The notes beneath the pieces are model-generated. The model was not told the DNA's origin. It worked only from the letters and a program-made list of their open reading frames with translations, and did not search any database. A stretch of 64,000 nucleotides of DNA from Croceibacterium segetis (lineage in GTDB: Bacteria > Pseudomonadota > Alphaproteobacteria > Sphingomonadales > Sphingomonadaceae): assembly GCF_011320115.1 (NCBI RefSeq), contig NZ_JAANOZ010000001.1, forward strand, positions 248,001 through 312,000. Direction: 5' to 3'. Made by a program: the position numbers and the translations under genes. Shown piece by piece: positions 44,715-52,932 of the stretch. Numbering within the stretch: the stretch's first letter is position 1; each line of letters opens with the position of its first letter.

Positions 44715-44742
44715 TACATAAGCGAGAGGCTCAAATGTTCAA
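44715..44742 (-). promoter_or_regulatory. promoter of the predicted small RNA
   Basis: -35 TTGAAC (44742-44737) and -10 TATGTA (44720-44715) with 16-base spacing on the minus strand. It starts 36 bases past the sapC stop and predicts a start near 44708. Confidence 0.5.
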
Positions 44743-44777
44743 GGCCGCTCGCGTCGCAAATTGTCGCTCGGTCCGGC

Positions 44778-45569
44778 CTAGGCGCTCGGTTCGACCTGCA
44801 GGTTGGGCATCGGAGCGGGCAGCTTGCCCTGCTGGACTTGCTTGCCGAATATGATCCGCATGATGTCCAGCGAGAAGAGGTGCGCGTAGATCAGCGGCAA
44901 CAACCCGTTCTGGTTCCACGTCCGCAGCTTGTCGCCGCGCACTTCGACCAGGTTCTCCTGATTGATCATCTGGAAGCCGCGATAGACGTAAGGCTTGTCC
45001 GGGTCTTCCGGTCGCGCGATCGCCACTTCGCCGTCCATCAGCAGGTCGGCCGACTTGAGCTCTTCCATGAACTGCTGCGTGCGCATGCCGGCTTCCTCGA
45101 ACTTCTGGCAGAAGTCCATCAGTTCCATCGTCGTTGCGCTCGGCTGGTCACCGTCGAACAGCGGATTGCCTTCGTCGCCCTCCTGGACCAGGCCGCTCTC
45201 GGGGTCGAAGCAAAGCGACATCGTCTCGCTGTTCGGATCGAGCCGGGCGAGCAGAAACGGATAGCGGCGGATGTAGGCGGGGATGTAGAAATCCTCCAGC
45301 GCCTTGCCCTCGTCGTCGAAGAACACGCTGACACCCTCGTTGAGCCCAAGCAACGCCAGCGGGACCGGGTTGTCGCCGACCGAGAACACGATCGGGAAGT
45401 GGCGGTGGGCGAGGGGGAACTCGTCGACGGTGAGCGGAATCGCATGCTGCCCGACGGCCCACGGCGCCCGATCCAGGGTGCGCGCGCGGTAGTTTGCGTG
45501 GTCGCGGCTGTTGAGCGGGGTGAGGTCTTTGTAGAACAGGGGCAACTGGGGCTGCGGCGCGCTGGCCAT
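44778..45569 (-). CDS. SapC family protein
   Basis: 263 residues from ATG 45569, which has GGAGAG upstream; the frame extends 12 codons further without a site. The SapC signature is visible: LPLFYKDLTPLNSRDHANYRAR, AIPLTVDEFPLAHRHFPIVFSVGDNPVPLALLGLNEGVSVFFDDEG, IPAYIRRYPFLL and a C-terminal LPLIYAHLFSLDIMRIIFGKQVQQ. The SapC-like family is common in sphingomonads and Caulobacter, often next to TonB receptors and tryptophan halogenases; its biochemical role is not known. No such partners occur here. The gene may share a transcript with the upstream FAD dehydrogenase (66-base gap). Confidence 0.9.
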   Translation of the reverse strand: MASAPQPQLPLFYKDLTPLNSRDHANYRARTLDRAPWAVGQHAIPLTVDEFPLAHRHFPIVFSVGDNPVPLALLGLNEGVSVFFDDEGKALEDFYIPAYIRRYPFLLARLDPNSETMSLCFDPESGLVQEGDEGNPLFDGDQPSATTMELMDFCQKFEEAGMRTQQFMEELKSADLLMDGEVAIARPEDPDKPYVYRGFQMINQENLVEVRGDKLRTWNQNGLLPLIYAHLFSLDIMRIIFGKQVQQGKLPAPMPNLQVEPSA

Positions 45570-45635
45570 CGGGTCTCTCCGACAATGTGTTTGTTTCGCC
45601 TGCACGCACGTGCCCGGCCATTCGAAGCGCGCGCT

Positions 45636-47081
45636 TTACGGTCTGGCAGGCTCGCGCGCAAGCGGCACCAGCTTGCCCGGATTGAGCAGTCCCCGGGGAT
45701 CGAGCGCCTGCTTGACCGCGCGCATCAGGTGCAGCTGGACCGGATCGCCGAGCCGCTCCAGTTCGTCACGTTTCAGCTGGCCAATGCCGTGCTCGGCGCT
45801 GATCGAGCCTTGCCATTGGGTGACAAGATCGTGCACGAAATAGCTGATTTCCTTACCTTCACTACGTTCCCATTCGCCGGGCTTGGCGCCTTCGGGGGCA
45901 AGCACGTGGTAATGCACGTTGCCATCGCCGAGGTGCCCAAAAGCGACCACCCGCACGCCCGGAAAACGCCCTTCGACCAGCGGCGAGGTATCTTCGATGA
46001 ATGCCGCCATGCTTGCGACCGGTACCGAGATGTCGTGCTGCATCGCGGGGCCGAGCGCGCGCTCGGCGGGGGCGATCTCGTCGCGCAAGAGCCAGAAGGC
46101 CTCGGCCTGCGCCTCGTTGGCGGCGATCGTCGCATCCTCCACGAGCCCGGCTTCGAACGCGCTTTCGAGCAGCGTCTGCGCCAGCGCCGGCAACGCATCG
46201 GCCTGCGCACGGTCGGCGGCCAGCTCGATCAGCGCGTTCCAGGCGTGTTCGCCGGCGAGCGGATTGCGCGAGCCGGGGACATGCGCGAGCACCGCCTCGA
46301 GGCTGTGTCGCGGCATGATTTCAAAGCCCTCGAGAGCGCCGCCGGCAATCCGTTCGGCATGCGCCAGCAACTTCGGCGCATCGCCGACCGAGCCGAGCCC
46401 GGCCCACAGCACCGCACGGTCAGCCAGCGCCGGGAGCAGCCGCAGAGTCGCCGCTGTGACGATCCCGAGCGTGCCTTCGGACCCGATCAGCATTTGCTTG
46501 AGGTCGAACCCGCGGTTGTCCTTCTTGAGCGAGGTCAGCGCGTCGAACACGCTGCCGTCGGCCAGCACCGCCTCGATCCCGAGCACTTGCGCGCGCATCG
46601 ATCCGTGGCGCAGCACTTGCGTCCCGCCGGCGTTGGTCGAGATCAGTCCGCCGACCGTCGCACTGCCCTTGCCGCCGAGCGTCAACGGGAAGCGCAGCCC
46701 CTCGGCTGCGGCCGCCTCGTGCAGCGTTTGCAGGATCACGCCGGCCTCGCACACGGCCTCGCGCGCTTGCGGATCGAGCCGGCGAATCGCGTTCATGCGC
46801 CGCAGCGAGAGCAGGATTGCCGCGCCGCTGTCGTCGGGCGTGGCGCCGCCGCACATCCCACTGTTGCCGCCCTGGGGCACGATGGGCACATCATGCTCAG
46901 CGCACAATTTGACGAGCGCCGCCACTTGGGCGGTCGAGTCGGGCGAGGCGAGACCGAGCGCCTTGCCGGTGTAACGCCCGCGCCAGTCGGTCAGCCACGG
47001 CCCGACCAGTTCGGGATCGCGCGTGAAACCGCGCGGGCCCAGGAGTGCGGTTGCCGCCTCGATAAAGTCCGCTGTTGCCAT
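45636..47081 (-). CDS. FAD-linked 2-hydroxyacid dehydrogenase (GlcD/D2HGDH/D-lactate dehydrogenase type)
   Basis: 481 residues from ATG 47081; the extension to 47186 overlaps the divergent gene's promoter. The FAD-binding PCMH domain shows VPIVPQGGNSGMCGGATPDDSGAAILLSL and FPLTLGGKGSATVGGLISTNAGGTQVLRHG; the C-terminal domain shows VVAFGHLGDGNVHYHVLAP and SAEHGIGQLKRDELERLGDP, with the His residues of the active site. The group oxidises D-2-hydroxyglutarate, D-lactate or glycolate and passes electrons to a quinone, cytochrome or ETF. Length and the HGIG motif favour the D2HGDH/D-lactate branch. Confidence 0.92.
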   Translation of the reverse strand: MATADFIEAATALLGPRGFTRDPELVGPWLTDWRGRYTGKALGLASPDSTAQVAALVKLCAEHDVPIVPQGGNSGMCGGATPDDSGAAILLSLRRMNAIRRLDPQAREAVCEAGVILQTLHEAAAAEGLRFPLTLGGKGSATVGGLISTNAGGTQVLRHGSMRAQVLGIEAVLADGSVFDALTSLKKDNRGFDLKQMLIGSEGTLGIVTAATLRLLPALADRAVLWAGLGSVGDAPKLLAHAERIAGGALEGFEIMPRHSLEAVLAHVPGSRNPLAGEHAWNALIELAADRAQADALPALAQTLLESAFEAGLVEDATIAANEAQAEAFWLLRDEIAPAERALGPAMQHDISVPVASMAAFIEDTSPLVEGRFPGVRVVAFGHLGDGNVHYHVLAPEGAKPGEWERSEGKEISYFVHDLVTQWQGSISAEHGIGQLKRDELERLGDPVQLHLMRAVKQALDPRGLLNPGKLVPLAREPARP

Positions 47082-47214
47082 TGGGCAACGCTCTGCCAGC
47101 GTCCGCAGCCTGTTGCAAAGGGCAAACGGCGAGTTAAGCGAACATTCAAGCGCCGCCACTAACGACTGGCGCGACTGGCCGGGCAATCGGCCGCCAGGGA
47201 CCCAGCCTCATCGG

Positions 47215-47700
47215 ATGAACAGCTTTGCCGCCATTGTCGCCGTTCTTGCGCTGGCCGTGCCGGGGCCGTCCGACGTCGACGCGTTTGGCGATTTTCGCGG
47301 CAGCTATCGGCCCGAGGTGCAAAACCAGATCCAGATCGAGCAGCGCGTGATCATCCGTCTGGTGCCCAGCCCGCCGGCGATGCGGCGCGAGGTCTTCGAC
47401 GCCCCGCGCGCCGAGCGGCCGGTACGCTACAAGGAAAAGAAGCTCAGCCGCTGCGTGCCGATCGACCAGATCGACGGCATTGCCCCGCTGCAGAACCGTC
47501 TGCTGCTGTTCATGCACGACCACCGCCTCCTCAGCGCCACGCTCGAGCGCGTTTGCGATCCCGACGCGTTCTATCTGGGCGCCTCGGTCGAGCGCAACGC
47601 CGACGGCCGCCTGTGCTCCGGCCGCGACATGTTACGGTCGCGCACCGGGGCGAGTTGCCAGATCTCCCGCATCAACCGGCTGGTGGCGCTGAAGGATTGA
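47215..47700 (+). CDS. exported protein of unknown function
   Basis: 161 residues from ATG 47215; the frame extends back antisense to the FAD dehydrogenase start and is not used there. A hydrophobic N-terminus (FAAIVAVLALAVPG) suggests export. The rest has a basic middle (VRYKEKKLSRCVPIDQIDGI) and three cysteines, in LSRCVPID, RVCDPD and LCSGRD plus ASCQIS near the end, which could form disulfides. Similar short proteins occur in sphingomonads without assigned function. It is divergent from the FAD dehydrogenase. Confidence 0.75.
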   Translation: MNSFAAIVAVLALAVPGPSDVDAFGDFRGSYRPEVQNQIQIEQRVIIRLVPSPPAMRREVFDAPRAERPVRYKEKKLSRCVPIDQIDGIAPLQNRLLLFMHDHRLLSATLERVCDPDAFYLGASVERNADGRLCSGRDMLRSRTGASCQISRINRLVALKD

Positions 47701-47780
47701 GCTGCCGGGCTCGGCGCGTTCCTTGACTTTTGCCCCTCCGTCCGCCTAGGGGCGCGACGGCCCCCGGGAACTTGCCCGCG

Positions 47781-47799
47781 CGCCAATCCTTGGCGTTTT
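47781..47799 (+). terminator. weak intrinsic terminator
   Basis: CGCCAA-TCC-TTGGCG followed by TTTT, 80 bases past the stop of the exported-protein gene and 32 bases before the rhlE ATG. The stem is short, so it may instead be a structure in the rhlE leader. Confidence 0.4.
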
Positions 47800-47830
47800 G
47801 CGCCAGCATTAGACCCGGACAACACACCCG

Positions 47831-49222
47831 ATGAAATTTGCCGATCTCGGCCTCTCTGACGAATTGCTGCAAGCGGTCGAAGCCGCCGGCTACACCGAGC
47901 CGACGCCGATCCAGGCGCAAGCGATCCCGCAAGTCCAGATGATGAAGGACGTGATCGCGATCGCCCAGACGGGCACAGGCAAGACTGCCAGCTTCGTGCT
48001 GCCGATGATCGACATCCTCGCCCACGGCCGCCGCCGGGCGCGAATGCCGCGTTCGCTCATCCTCGAGCCGACTCGCGAGCTCGCCCAGCAGGTGGCCGAG
48101 AACTTCGAGAAGTACGGCACCAATCACGACCTCAAGATGGCGCTGCTCATCGGCGGCGTGCAGATGGGCGACCAGGTCAAGGCGCTCGACGAAGGGGTTG
48201 ACGTGCTGATCGCTACTCCCGGGCGGCTGATGGACTTGTTCGGCCGCGGCAAGATCCTGCTGACCGGCTGCGACCTGCTGGTGATCGACGAGGCCGACCG
48301 GATGCTCGACATGGGCTTCATCCCCGACATCGAGTTCATCTGCGAGAAGCTGCCGGCCAACCGCCAGACGCTGCTGTTCTCGGCGACGATGCCGCCGCCG
48401 ATCAAGAAGCTGGCCGACAAGTTCCTGACGAACCCGAAATACATCGAGGCCGCCCGCCCGGCGACCGCGAACATCAATATCGAGCAGTTCAAGGTCAAGG
48501 TATCCTCGCGCGAGAAGCGCGATACGCTGGTCTCGCTGCTGCGCGGCGACGACGTCACCAGCGCGCTGATCTTCGCCAACCGCAAGACCACCGTGCGCGA
48601 GCTCAACAAGAGCCTCAAGCGATCGGGCTTCTCGACCGGTGAGATCCACGGCGACATGGACCAGGGCAGCCGCATCGCGGAGCTCGACCGGTTCAAGAAG
48701 GGCGAGATCAATATCCTCGTCGCCAGCGACGTCGCCGCGCGCGGGCTCGACATCAAGGGCGTCAGCCACGTGTTCAACTACGACACGCCGTGGCATCCGG
48801 ACGATTACATCCACCGTATCGGCCGAACGGGGCGCGCCGGGGCCAAAGGCAAGGCCTTCACGATGGTCACGCCCGAGGATGCCGAGGCGATCGCCAACGT
48901 CGAGAAACTCACCGGCATGGCCATCGCCGAGTACGGAGCGAGCAAAGGCGAGCAACGCGAGCCGCAGGAACGCGAGCAAGCGCCGCGCGAACGCGCCGCC
49001 GATGATCGGCCACGCCGTGGCAGGTCCCGGCGGCAAGAGCCGCGCGAGGAAGAGCCGAATGTCGAAAAGGTTCGCGAGGAACGGCCGCGCGCCGAAAAAC
49101 CTGCCCCGGCGAAGCGCCAGCCTGCTCCGCGCCGCGAGCCGGAACCGGAGGCGGTCGACGGCGACGACGACGGCGACTGGAACGGCCCGGTGCCGGGCTT
49201 CCTCGCCCGCTCGGCGCTCTAA
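47831..49222 (+). CDS. rhlE: DEAD-box RNA helicase, RhlE type
   Basis: 463 residues. Q motif FADLGLSDELLQAVEAAGYTEPTPIQ, Walker A AQTGTGKTASF, PTRELAQQV, TPGRLMDL, DEAD box VIDEADRMLDMGF, SAT, and the second RecA domain with IFANRKT, VASDVAARGLDIKGV and HRIGRTGRAG. A charged, disordered tail (~370-463) rich in Arg, Glu and Pro follows, ending DGDWNGPVPGFLARSAL. RhlE proteins act in ribosome assembly and RNA turnover, notably in the cold. The stop overlaps that of a small gene on the other strand by four bases (CTAA). Confidence 0.94.
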   Translation: MKFADLGLSDELLQAVEAAGYTEPTPIQAQAIPQVQMMKDVIAIAQTGTGKTASFVLPMIDILAHGRRRARMPRSLILEPTRELAQQVAENFEKYGTNHDLKMALLIGGVQMGDQVKALDEGVDVLIATPGRLMDLFGRGKILLTGCDLLVIDEADRMLDMGFIPDIEFICEKLPANRQTLLFSATMPPPIKKLADKFLTNPKYIEAARPATANINIEQFKVKVSSREKRDTLVSLLRGDDVTSALIFANRKTTVRELNKSLKRSGFSTGEIHGDMDQGSRIAELDRFKKGEINILVASDVAARGLDIKGVSHVFNYDTPWHPDDYIHRIGRTGRAGAKGKAFTMVTPEDAEAIANVEKLTGMAIAEYGASKGEQREPQEREQAPRERAADDRPRRGRSRRQEPREEEPNVEKVREERPRAEKPAPAKRQPAPRREPEPEAVDGDDDGDWNGPVPGFLARSAL

Positions 49223-49383
49223 CCGCAGAGGTTCTTCGCGTTATCGCCGCCCTTGCGCCCCTCGCGGTCGCGGGGGTTGCACTCGTCCGCATCGCGCGAT
49301 TCCTGTTCCTGCTGGCGAATGTCGTGGCCGCTCGATCCGCGCCGTTCCTCGCCGGCCTGGGTGTTGTGCGTCTTACTCGGCAT
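49219..49383 (-). CDS. 54-residue charged protein (short ORF)
   Basis: The ATG at 49383 is preceded by AAGGAG at good distance. The 54-residue product begins MPSKTHNTQAGEERRGSSG and ends GGDNAKNLCG. It is very hydrophilic, rich in Arg, Glu, Asp and Gln, and has two Cys. The frame is clean despite being in the antisense of low-complexity DNA, and its stop shares bases with the rhlE stop. I do not recognise a family. Small charged proteins of this size are frequent in sphingomonads. Confidence 0.65.
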   Translation of the reverse strand: MPSKTHNTQAGEERRGSSGHDIRQQEQESRDADECNPRDREGRKGGDNAKNLCG

Positions 49384-49487
49384 GATGCTCTCCTTGCTCG
49401 GAAAACGCGTTGGCGGAACCGAGTTTTCCCGCAGTCTAATTTGCGGTAGGATGATGGGGGGTCGACGCGCTCGAGGGGAGGGTGCCG

Positions 49488-49835
49488 ATGACGGTCTACA
49501 AGGGGGGATTTCGCAAGGCGGGGCCGCGACTTTTCTGGCGGCCGGTTTGCTTCACGAACGAGGACAAGGCGGCGTTCTGGGCGGTCGCCATGGTCGGGGC
49601 CGCGGCCGAAGCTGCGCTAACCGGTTTCGTGATCGGCGCCGTCGTTGGGGCTTGCTATGGCTTTTGGCTGGCGTGGAACGCCGCGTGCCCCGAGTGCGGC
49701 TCGTGCATCGAGATACTCGGTATCCAGACGTTGTGGCCGTTCAGTCTGTTCCTGCCCTCGGTCGTTCCGGTGGTTCCGATCGTCGCCCGGCCAAGCACCG
49801 CGGATTGCCCGATGATTCCGCCGGGTTGTCCCTGA
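49488..49835 (+). CDS. small membrane protein with Cys-rich segment
   Basis: 115 residues from ATG 49488 with GGGGAGGG upstream (a GTG two codons earlier is possible). One long hydrophobic stretch (AAFWAVAMVGAAAEAALTGFVIGAVVGACYGFWLAW) could be two helices, then CPECGSC, a zinc- or disulfide-type Cys cluster, and another hydrophobic part ending in PGCP. The family is not recognised. It ends four bases from the convergent uvrD stop. Confidence 0.65.
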   Translation: MTVYKGGFRKAGPRLFWRPVCFTNEDKAAFWAVAMVGAAAEAALTGFVIGAVVGACYGFWLAWNAACPECGSCIEILGIQTLWPFSLFLPSVVPVVPIVARPSTADCPMIPPGCP

Positions 49836-49838
49836 AGC

Positions 49839-52145
49839 TCACGCTGGCCTGACGAAGCTGTCGATCACGCGCTTGCGGCCGCTCGTCTCGAATTCGATTT
49901 CGAGCTTGTTGCCTTCCTGGCCGACCACCTCGCCATAGCCGAACTTGTCGTGGAACACGCGCGCGCCGAGCCGCAAGTCACTGCGCGGCTTGGCGGCGAA
50001 ACTGGCGGCGCTGCGGCCGGGCTCGGCGAGGCGCTTGGGCGCCGGATCGTAGCCGCCGGTCAGCGCGCGCTGCCAGCCGGGGCCCCGCGCCCGGCTGCGA
50101 TCGGGGCGGTCGCGGCTGACGTGGGCGAACGGGTCTTCCGTCTCGGACCAGTTGGCGCGCCACAACGAGGCGCCGCCGGTGAGGGTGGTCTCCTCATCGA
50201 TGTGCTCGGCTGGCAGCTCGGCGATGAAGCGGCTGGGGATCGAGCTCGACCACTGGCCGTAGATCCGCCGGTTCGCGGCGTGGAGGATGGTGCACCGGCG
50301 TCGCGCGCGCGTGATCGCCACGTAGGCCAGCCGTCGCTCTTCCTCGAGCGCGGCGAGGCCGCCCTCGTCAAGCGCCCGCTGCGAAGGGAACACGCCTTCC
50401 TCCCAGCCGGGCAGGAAGACATTGTCGAACTCGAGGCCCTTAGCGGCGTGGATGGTCATGATGGTGACCTTCTCCTCGTCGTCGTTGGCATCGTTATCCA
50501 TCACCAGGCTGACGTGCTCGAGGAAATCGCCGAGCGTTTCGTAATCCTCCATTGCGCGCGCCAGCTCGGCGAGGTTGTCGAGCCGACCGGCGCTCTCGGC
50601 CGAGCGCTCGGCCTTGAGCATGGCATCGTAGCCGGTCTCTTCGAGCACTGTGCGCAGCAAGTCCGACGGCGTGACGGTTGCGGCCAGCTCGCGCCAGCGC
50701 AGGAAGCCGCCCATCAGCGAAGCGATCGTAGCGCGCGCCCGCGCGGGCAGCTCGTCGCTGTCGGCCAGTTCGAGCGCGGCGGCGGCGAGCGGTATGCCGG
50801 TGGCACGGGCGTGGCGGTGCATCGTTTCGAGCGCCTTGGCGCCGAGGCCGCGCTTGGGCTGGTTGTGGATGCGCTCGAACGCCAGGTCGTCGGCCGGCTG
50901 GGCGATGACGCGAAGGTAGGCCAGCGCGTCGCGGATTTCGGCGCGTTCGTAGAAGCGGAAGCCGCCGATGATGCGGTAGCTGAGGCCGATCTGGATGAAG
51001 CGGTCCTCGAATTCGCGCGTCTGGTACTGCGCGCGGACGAGGATCGCCACGCCTTCGAGCGAGGCGCCCTCGCGCTCGATGCGCTCGATCTCCTCGCCGA
51101 CGCGGCGCGCTTCCTCGGGGGCGTCCCACACGCCGATCACGCGGACCTTGTCGCCGCCGCCCTGCTCGGTCCACAAGGTCTTGCCGAGGCGCTCGGAATT
51201 GGCGGCGATCAGCCCCGAGGCGGCAGCCAGGATCGGCGGGGTCGAACGGTAATTCTGCTCGAGCCGGATCACCTTGGCGCCGGGAAAATCCTTCTCGAAC
51301 CGCAGGATATTGGCGACTTCTGCGCCTCTCCATGAATAGATCGACTGGTCGTCGTCACCGACCACGCAGATGTTCTTGCGCTCCTGCGCCAGCAGCCGCA
51401 GCCACAGGTACTGCACCGAGTTGGTGTCCTGGTACTCGTCGACGAGGATGTACTTGAAGCGCTGCTGATAGCCCTTGAGGATGTCCGGCTCGCGCCGCAG
51501 CACGTTGAGCATGTGGAGCATCAGGTCGCCGAAATCGCAGGCGTTGAGCGCCTTCAGCCGTGCCTGGTAGAGTTCGTAGAACTGCTTGCCCTTGCCGTTG
51601 GCGTAAGCCTCGTTCTCCACGGCATCGAGATCGCCGGGGTTGAGCCCGCGGTTCTTCCAGCGGTCGATCAGCCCGGCCAGTTGCCGCGCCGGCCAGCGCT
51701 TCTCGTCGAGATCGTTCTCGGTGATCAGCTGCTTGAGCAGGCGCAGCTGGTCGTCGGTGTCGATGATCGTGTAGTTCGCCTGCAGCCCGACCAGCTCGGC
51801 GTGCCGGCGGAGCATCCTGGCGCAAATCGAATGGAAGGTGCCGAGCCACGGCATTCCCTCGACCGCGTCGCCGATCAGCTGGCCGACGCGATGCCGCATT
51901 TCGCGCGCGGCCTTGTTGGTGAAGGTGACGCAAAGGATCTCGCTCGGCCAGGCGCGGCGGCTGCGGATCAGGTGGGCGAGGCGCGCGGTCAGCGCGGCGG
52001 TCTTCCCGGTTCCGGCGCCGGCCAGCATCAGCACCGGTCCCTCGGTAGTGAGCACCGCTTCCTTCTGCGGCGGATTGAGCCCGTCGAGCCACGCCGGAGC
52101 TTCGTCGGCGGTGCTCGCGGGGGCGGGAAGGGCGGGGTCGCTCAC
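49839..52145 (-). CDS. uvrD: ATP-dependent DNA helicase UvrD/PcrA
   Basis: 768 residues, GTG start. SF1A helicase motifs in order: LNPPQKEAVLTTEGPVLMLAGAGTGKTAAL (Q motif, Walker A), VTFTNKAAREM, LVDEYQDTNSVQ (motif II), GDDDQSIYSWRGAEVANIL, LEQNYRS, VTIMTIHAAKGLEFDNVFL and VAITRARRRC. The C-terminal tail ends in the UvrD-type ARVFHDKFGYGEVVGQEGNKLEIEFETSGRK (Tudor-like, RNA polymerase binding). It acts in nucleotide excision and mismatch repair. A LexA box sits directly against its start codon. Confidence 0.97.
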   Translation of the reverse strand: MSDPALPAPASTADEAPAWLDGLNPPQKEAVLTTEGPVLMLAGAGTGKTAALTARLAHLIRSRRAWPSEILCVTFTNKAAREMRHRVGQLIGDAVEGMPWLGTFHSICARMLRRHAELVGLQANYTIIDTDDQLRLLKQLITENDLDEKRWPARQLAGLIDRWKNRGLNPGDLDAVENEAYANGKGKQFYELYQARLKALNACDFGDLMLHMLNVLRREPDILKGYQQRFKYILVDEYQDTNSVQYLWLRLLAQERKNICVVGDDDQSIYSWRGAEVANILRFEKDFPGAKVIRLEQNYRSTPPILAAASGLIAANSERLGKTLWTEQGGGDKVRVIGVWDAPEEARRVGEEIERIEREGASLEGVAILVRAQYQTREFEDRFIQIGLSYRIIGGFRFYERAEIRDALAYLRVIAQPADDLAFERIHNQPKRGLGAKALETMHRHARATGIPLAAAALELADSDELPARARATIASLMGGFLRWRELAATVTPSDLLRTVLEETGYDAMLKAERSAESAGRLDNLAELARAMEDYETLGDFLEHVSLVMDNDANDDEEKVTIMTIHAAKGLEFDNVFLPGWEEGVFPSQRALDEGGLAALEEERRLAYVAITRARRRCTILHAANRRIYGQWSSSIPSRFIAELPAEHIDEETTLTGGASLWRANWSETEDPFAHVSRDRPDRSRARGPGWQRALTGGYDPAPKRLAEPGRSAASFAAKPRSDLRLGARVFHDKFGYGEVVGQEGNKLEIEFETSGRKRVIDSFVRPA

Positions 52146-52148
52146 AGT

Positions 52149-52163
52149 GAACAGCTAGGGAAC
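52149..52163 (-). promoter_or_regulatory. LexA (SOS) box of uvrD
   Basis: Read on the minus strand it is GTTC-CCTAGCT-GTTC, again an exact match to GTTC-N7-GTTC. It covers bases 4 to 18 upstream of the uvrD GTG, so bound LexA would block initiation. The closeness implies a very short or absent 5' leader. Confidence 0.75.
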
Positions 52164-52250
52164 AGACGCCCCCCACGCAACCCCGCCGGCGGAACAACCG
52201 CCATGGGCGGCGGTTCCCCTGACGACAGGAGAATTCGATGGAGAGAACCC

Positions 52251-52871
52251 ATGCGCAAATTGATCCTGAGCGCCGCCGCCGCGATCGCGCTGGCCACGGT
52301 TCCGGCCCTGGCGCAAGAGACCGATAACGATGCGAAAGTCGGCGTTTCGGCCTCGACGGGCAGCCTGACGGCCGACCGGCAGGCGATCGTCGCCAGCTGG
52401 CCGGCCGACCGGCAGACGATGTATTCAAGCTGGTCGCCCGAGTACCAAACCTACTTCTGGACGCTCACCCCCGAGGAGCAGCAGGCCTACTTCGTGCTCA
52501 CGCCGACCCAGCGCGAGCAGATCGCGGCGATGACGCCGACGCAGCGCTCCGCCGCGTGGCAGTCGATCGTCCGGCAACTCGCCGCAGGGGCCAATAACAG
52601 CGACACCAGCGTCGCCGCGCGCACCGGCGGCGAAGTTCCCGCTCCGGCGCAAGCGACGCCTGCGGATGACGCGGCCAGCGGTGCGGGCGCGGTGGTCACC
52701 AGCGTCCCCGGAAACCTCGAACCGCCGCCGGCCTCGGCGCTCAACAAGCACTACCCGGTCTGCTCGCGGACCGTGCAGGACCAATGCCAGAACCCCGGCG
52801 AGGGCGGCGCTCCGGGCCGTTCACGCGCCCTCAAATATTGGCCGGGCAAGCCCGCCAGCGAAGGAAAGTAA
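52251..52871 (+). CDS. exported protein of unknown function
   Basis: 206 residues from ATG 52251, with GGAGAG upstream; the open frame reaches far upstream only as antisense of uvrD. The signal peptide is MRKLILSAAAAIALATVPALAQ. The mature part has a pattern WPADRQTMYSSWSPEYQTYFWTLTPEEQQAYFVLTPTQREQIAAMTPTQR, with repeated W/F-x-x-L-T-P/E-E-Q units, then an Ala/Gly-rich linker and Cys-containing end. I recognise no named family. It is probably a monocistronic gene divergent from uvrD. Confidence 0.78.
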   Translation: MRKLILSAAAAIALATVPALAQETDNDAKVGVSASTGSLTADRQAIVASWPADRQTMYSSWSPEYQTYFWTLTPEEQQAYFVLTPTQREQIAAMTPTQRSAAWQSIVRQLAAGANNSDTSVAARTGGEVPAPAQATPADDAASGAGAVVTSVPGNLEPPPASALNKHYPVCSRTVQDQCQNPGEGGAPGRSRALKYWPGKPASEGK

Positions 52872-52932
52872 TCGATTGCCGATTGCGTGACCTAGCCCTC
52901 CTGCTACCTCTCCCTCGGGTACGGGAGGGCAC

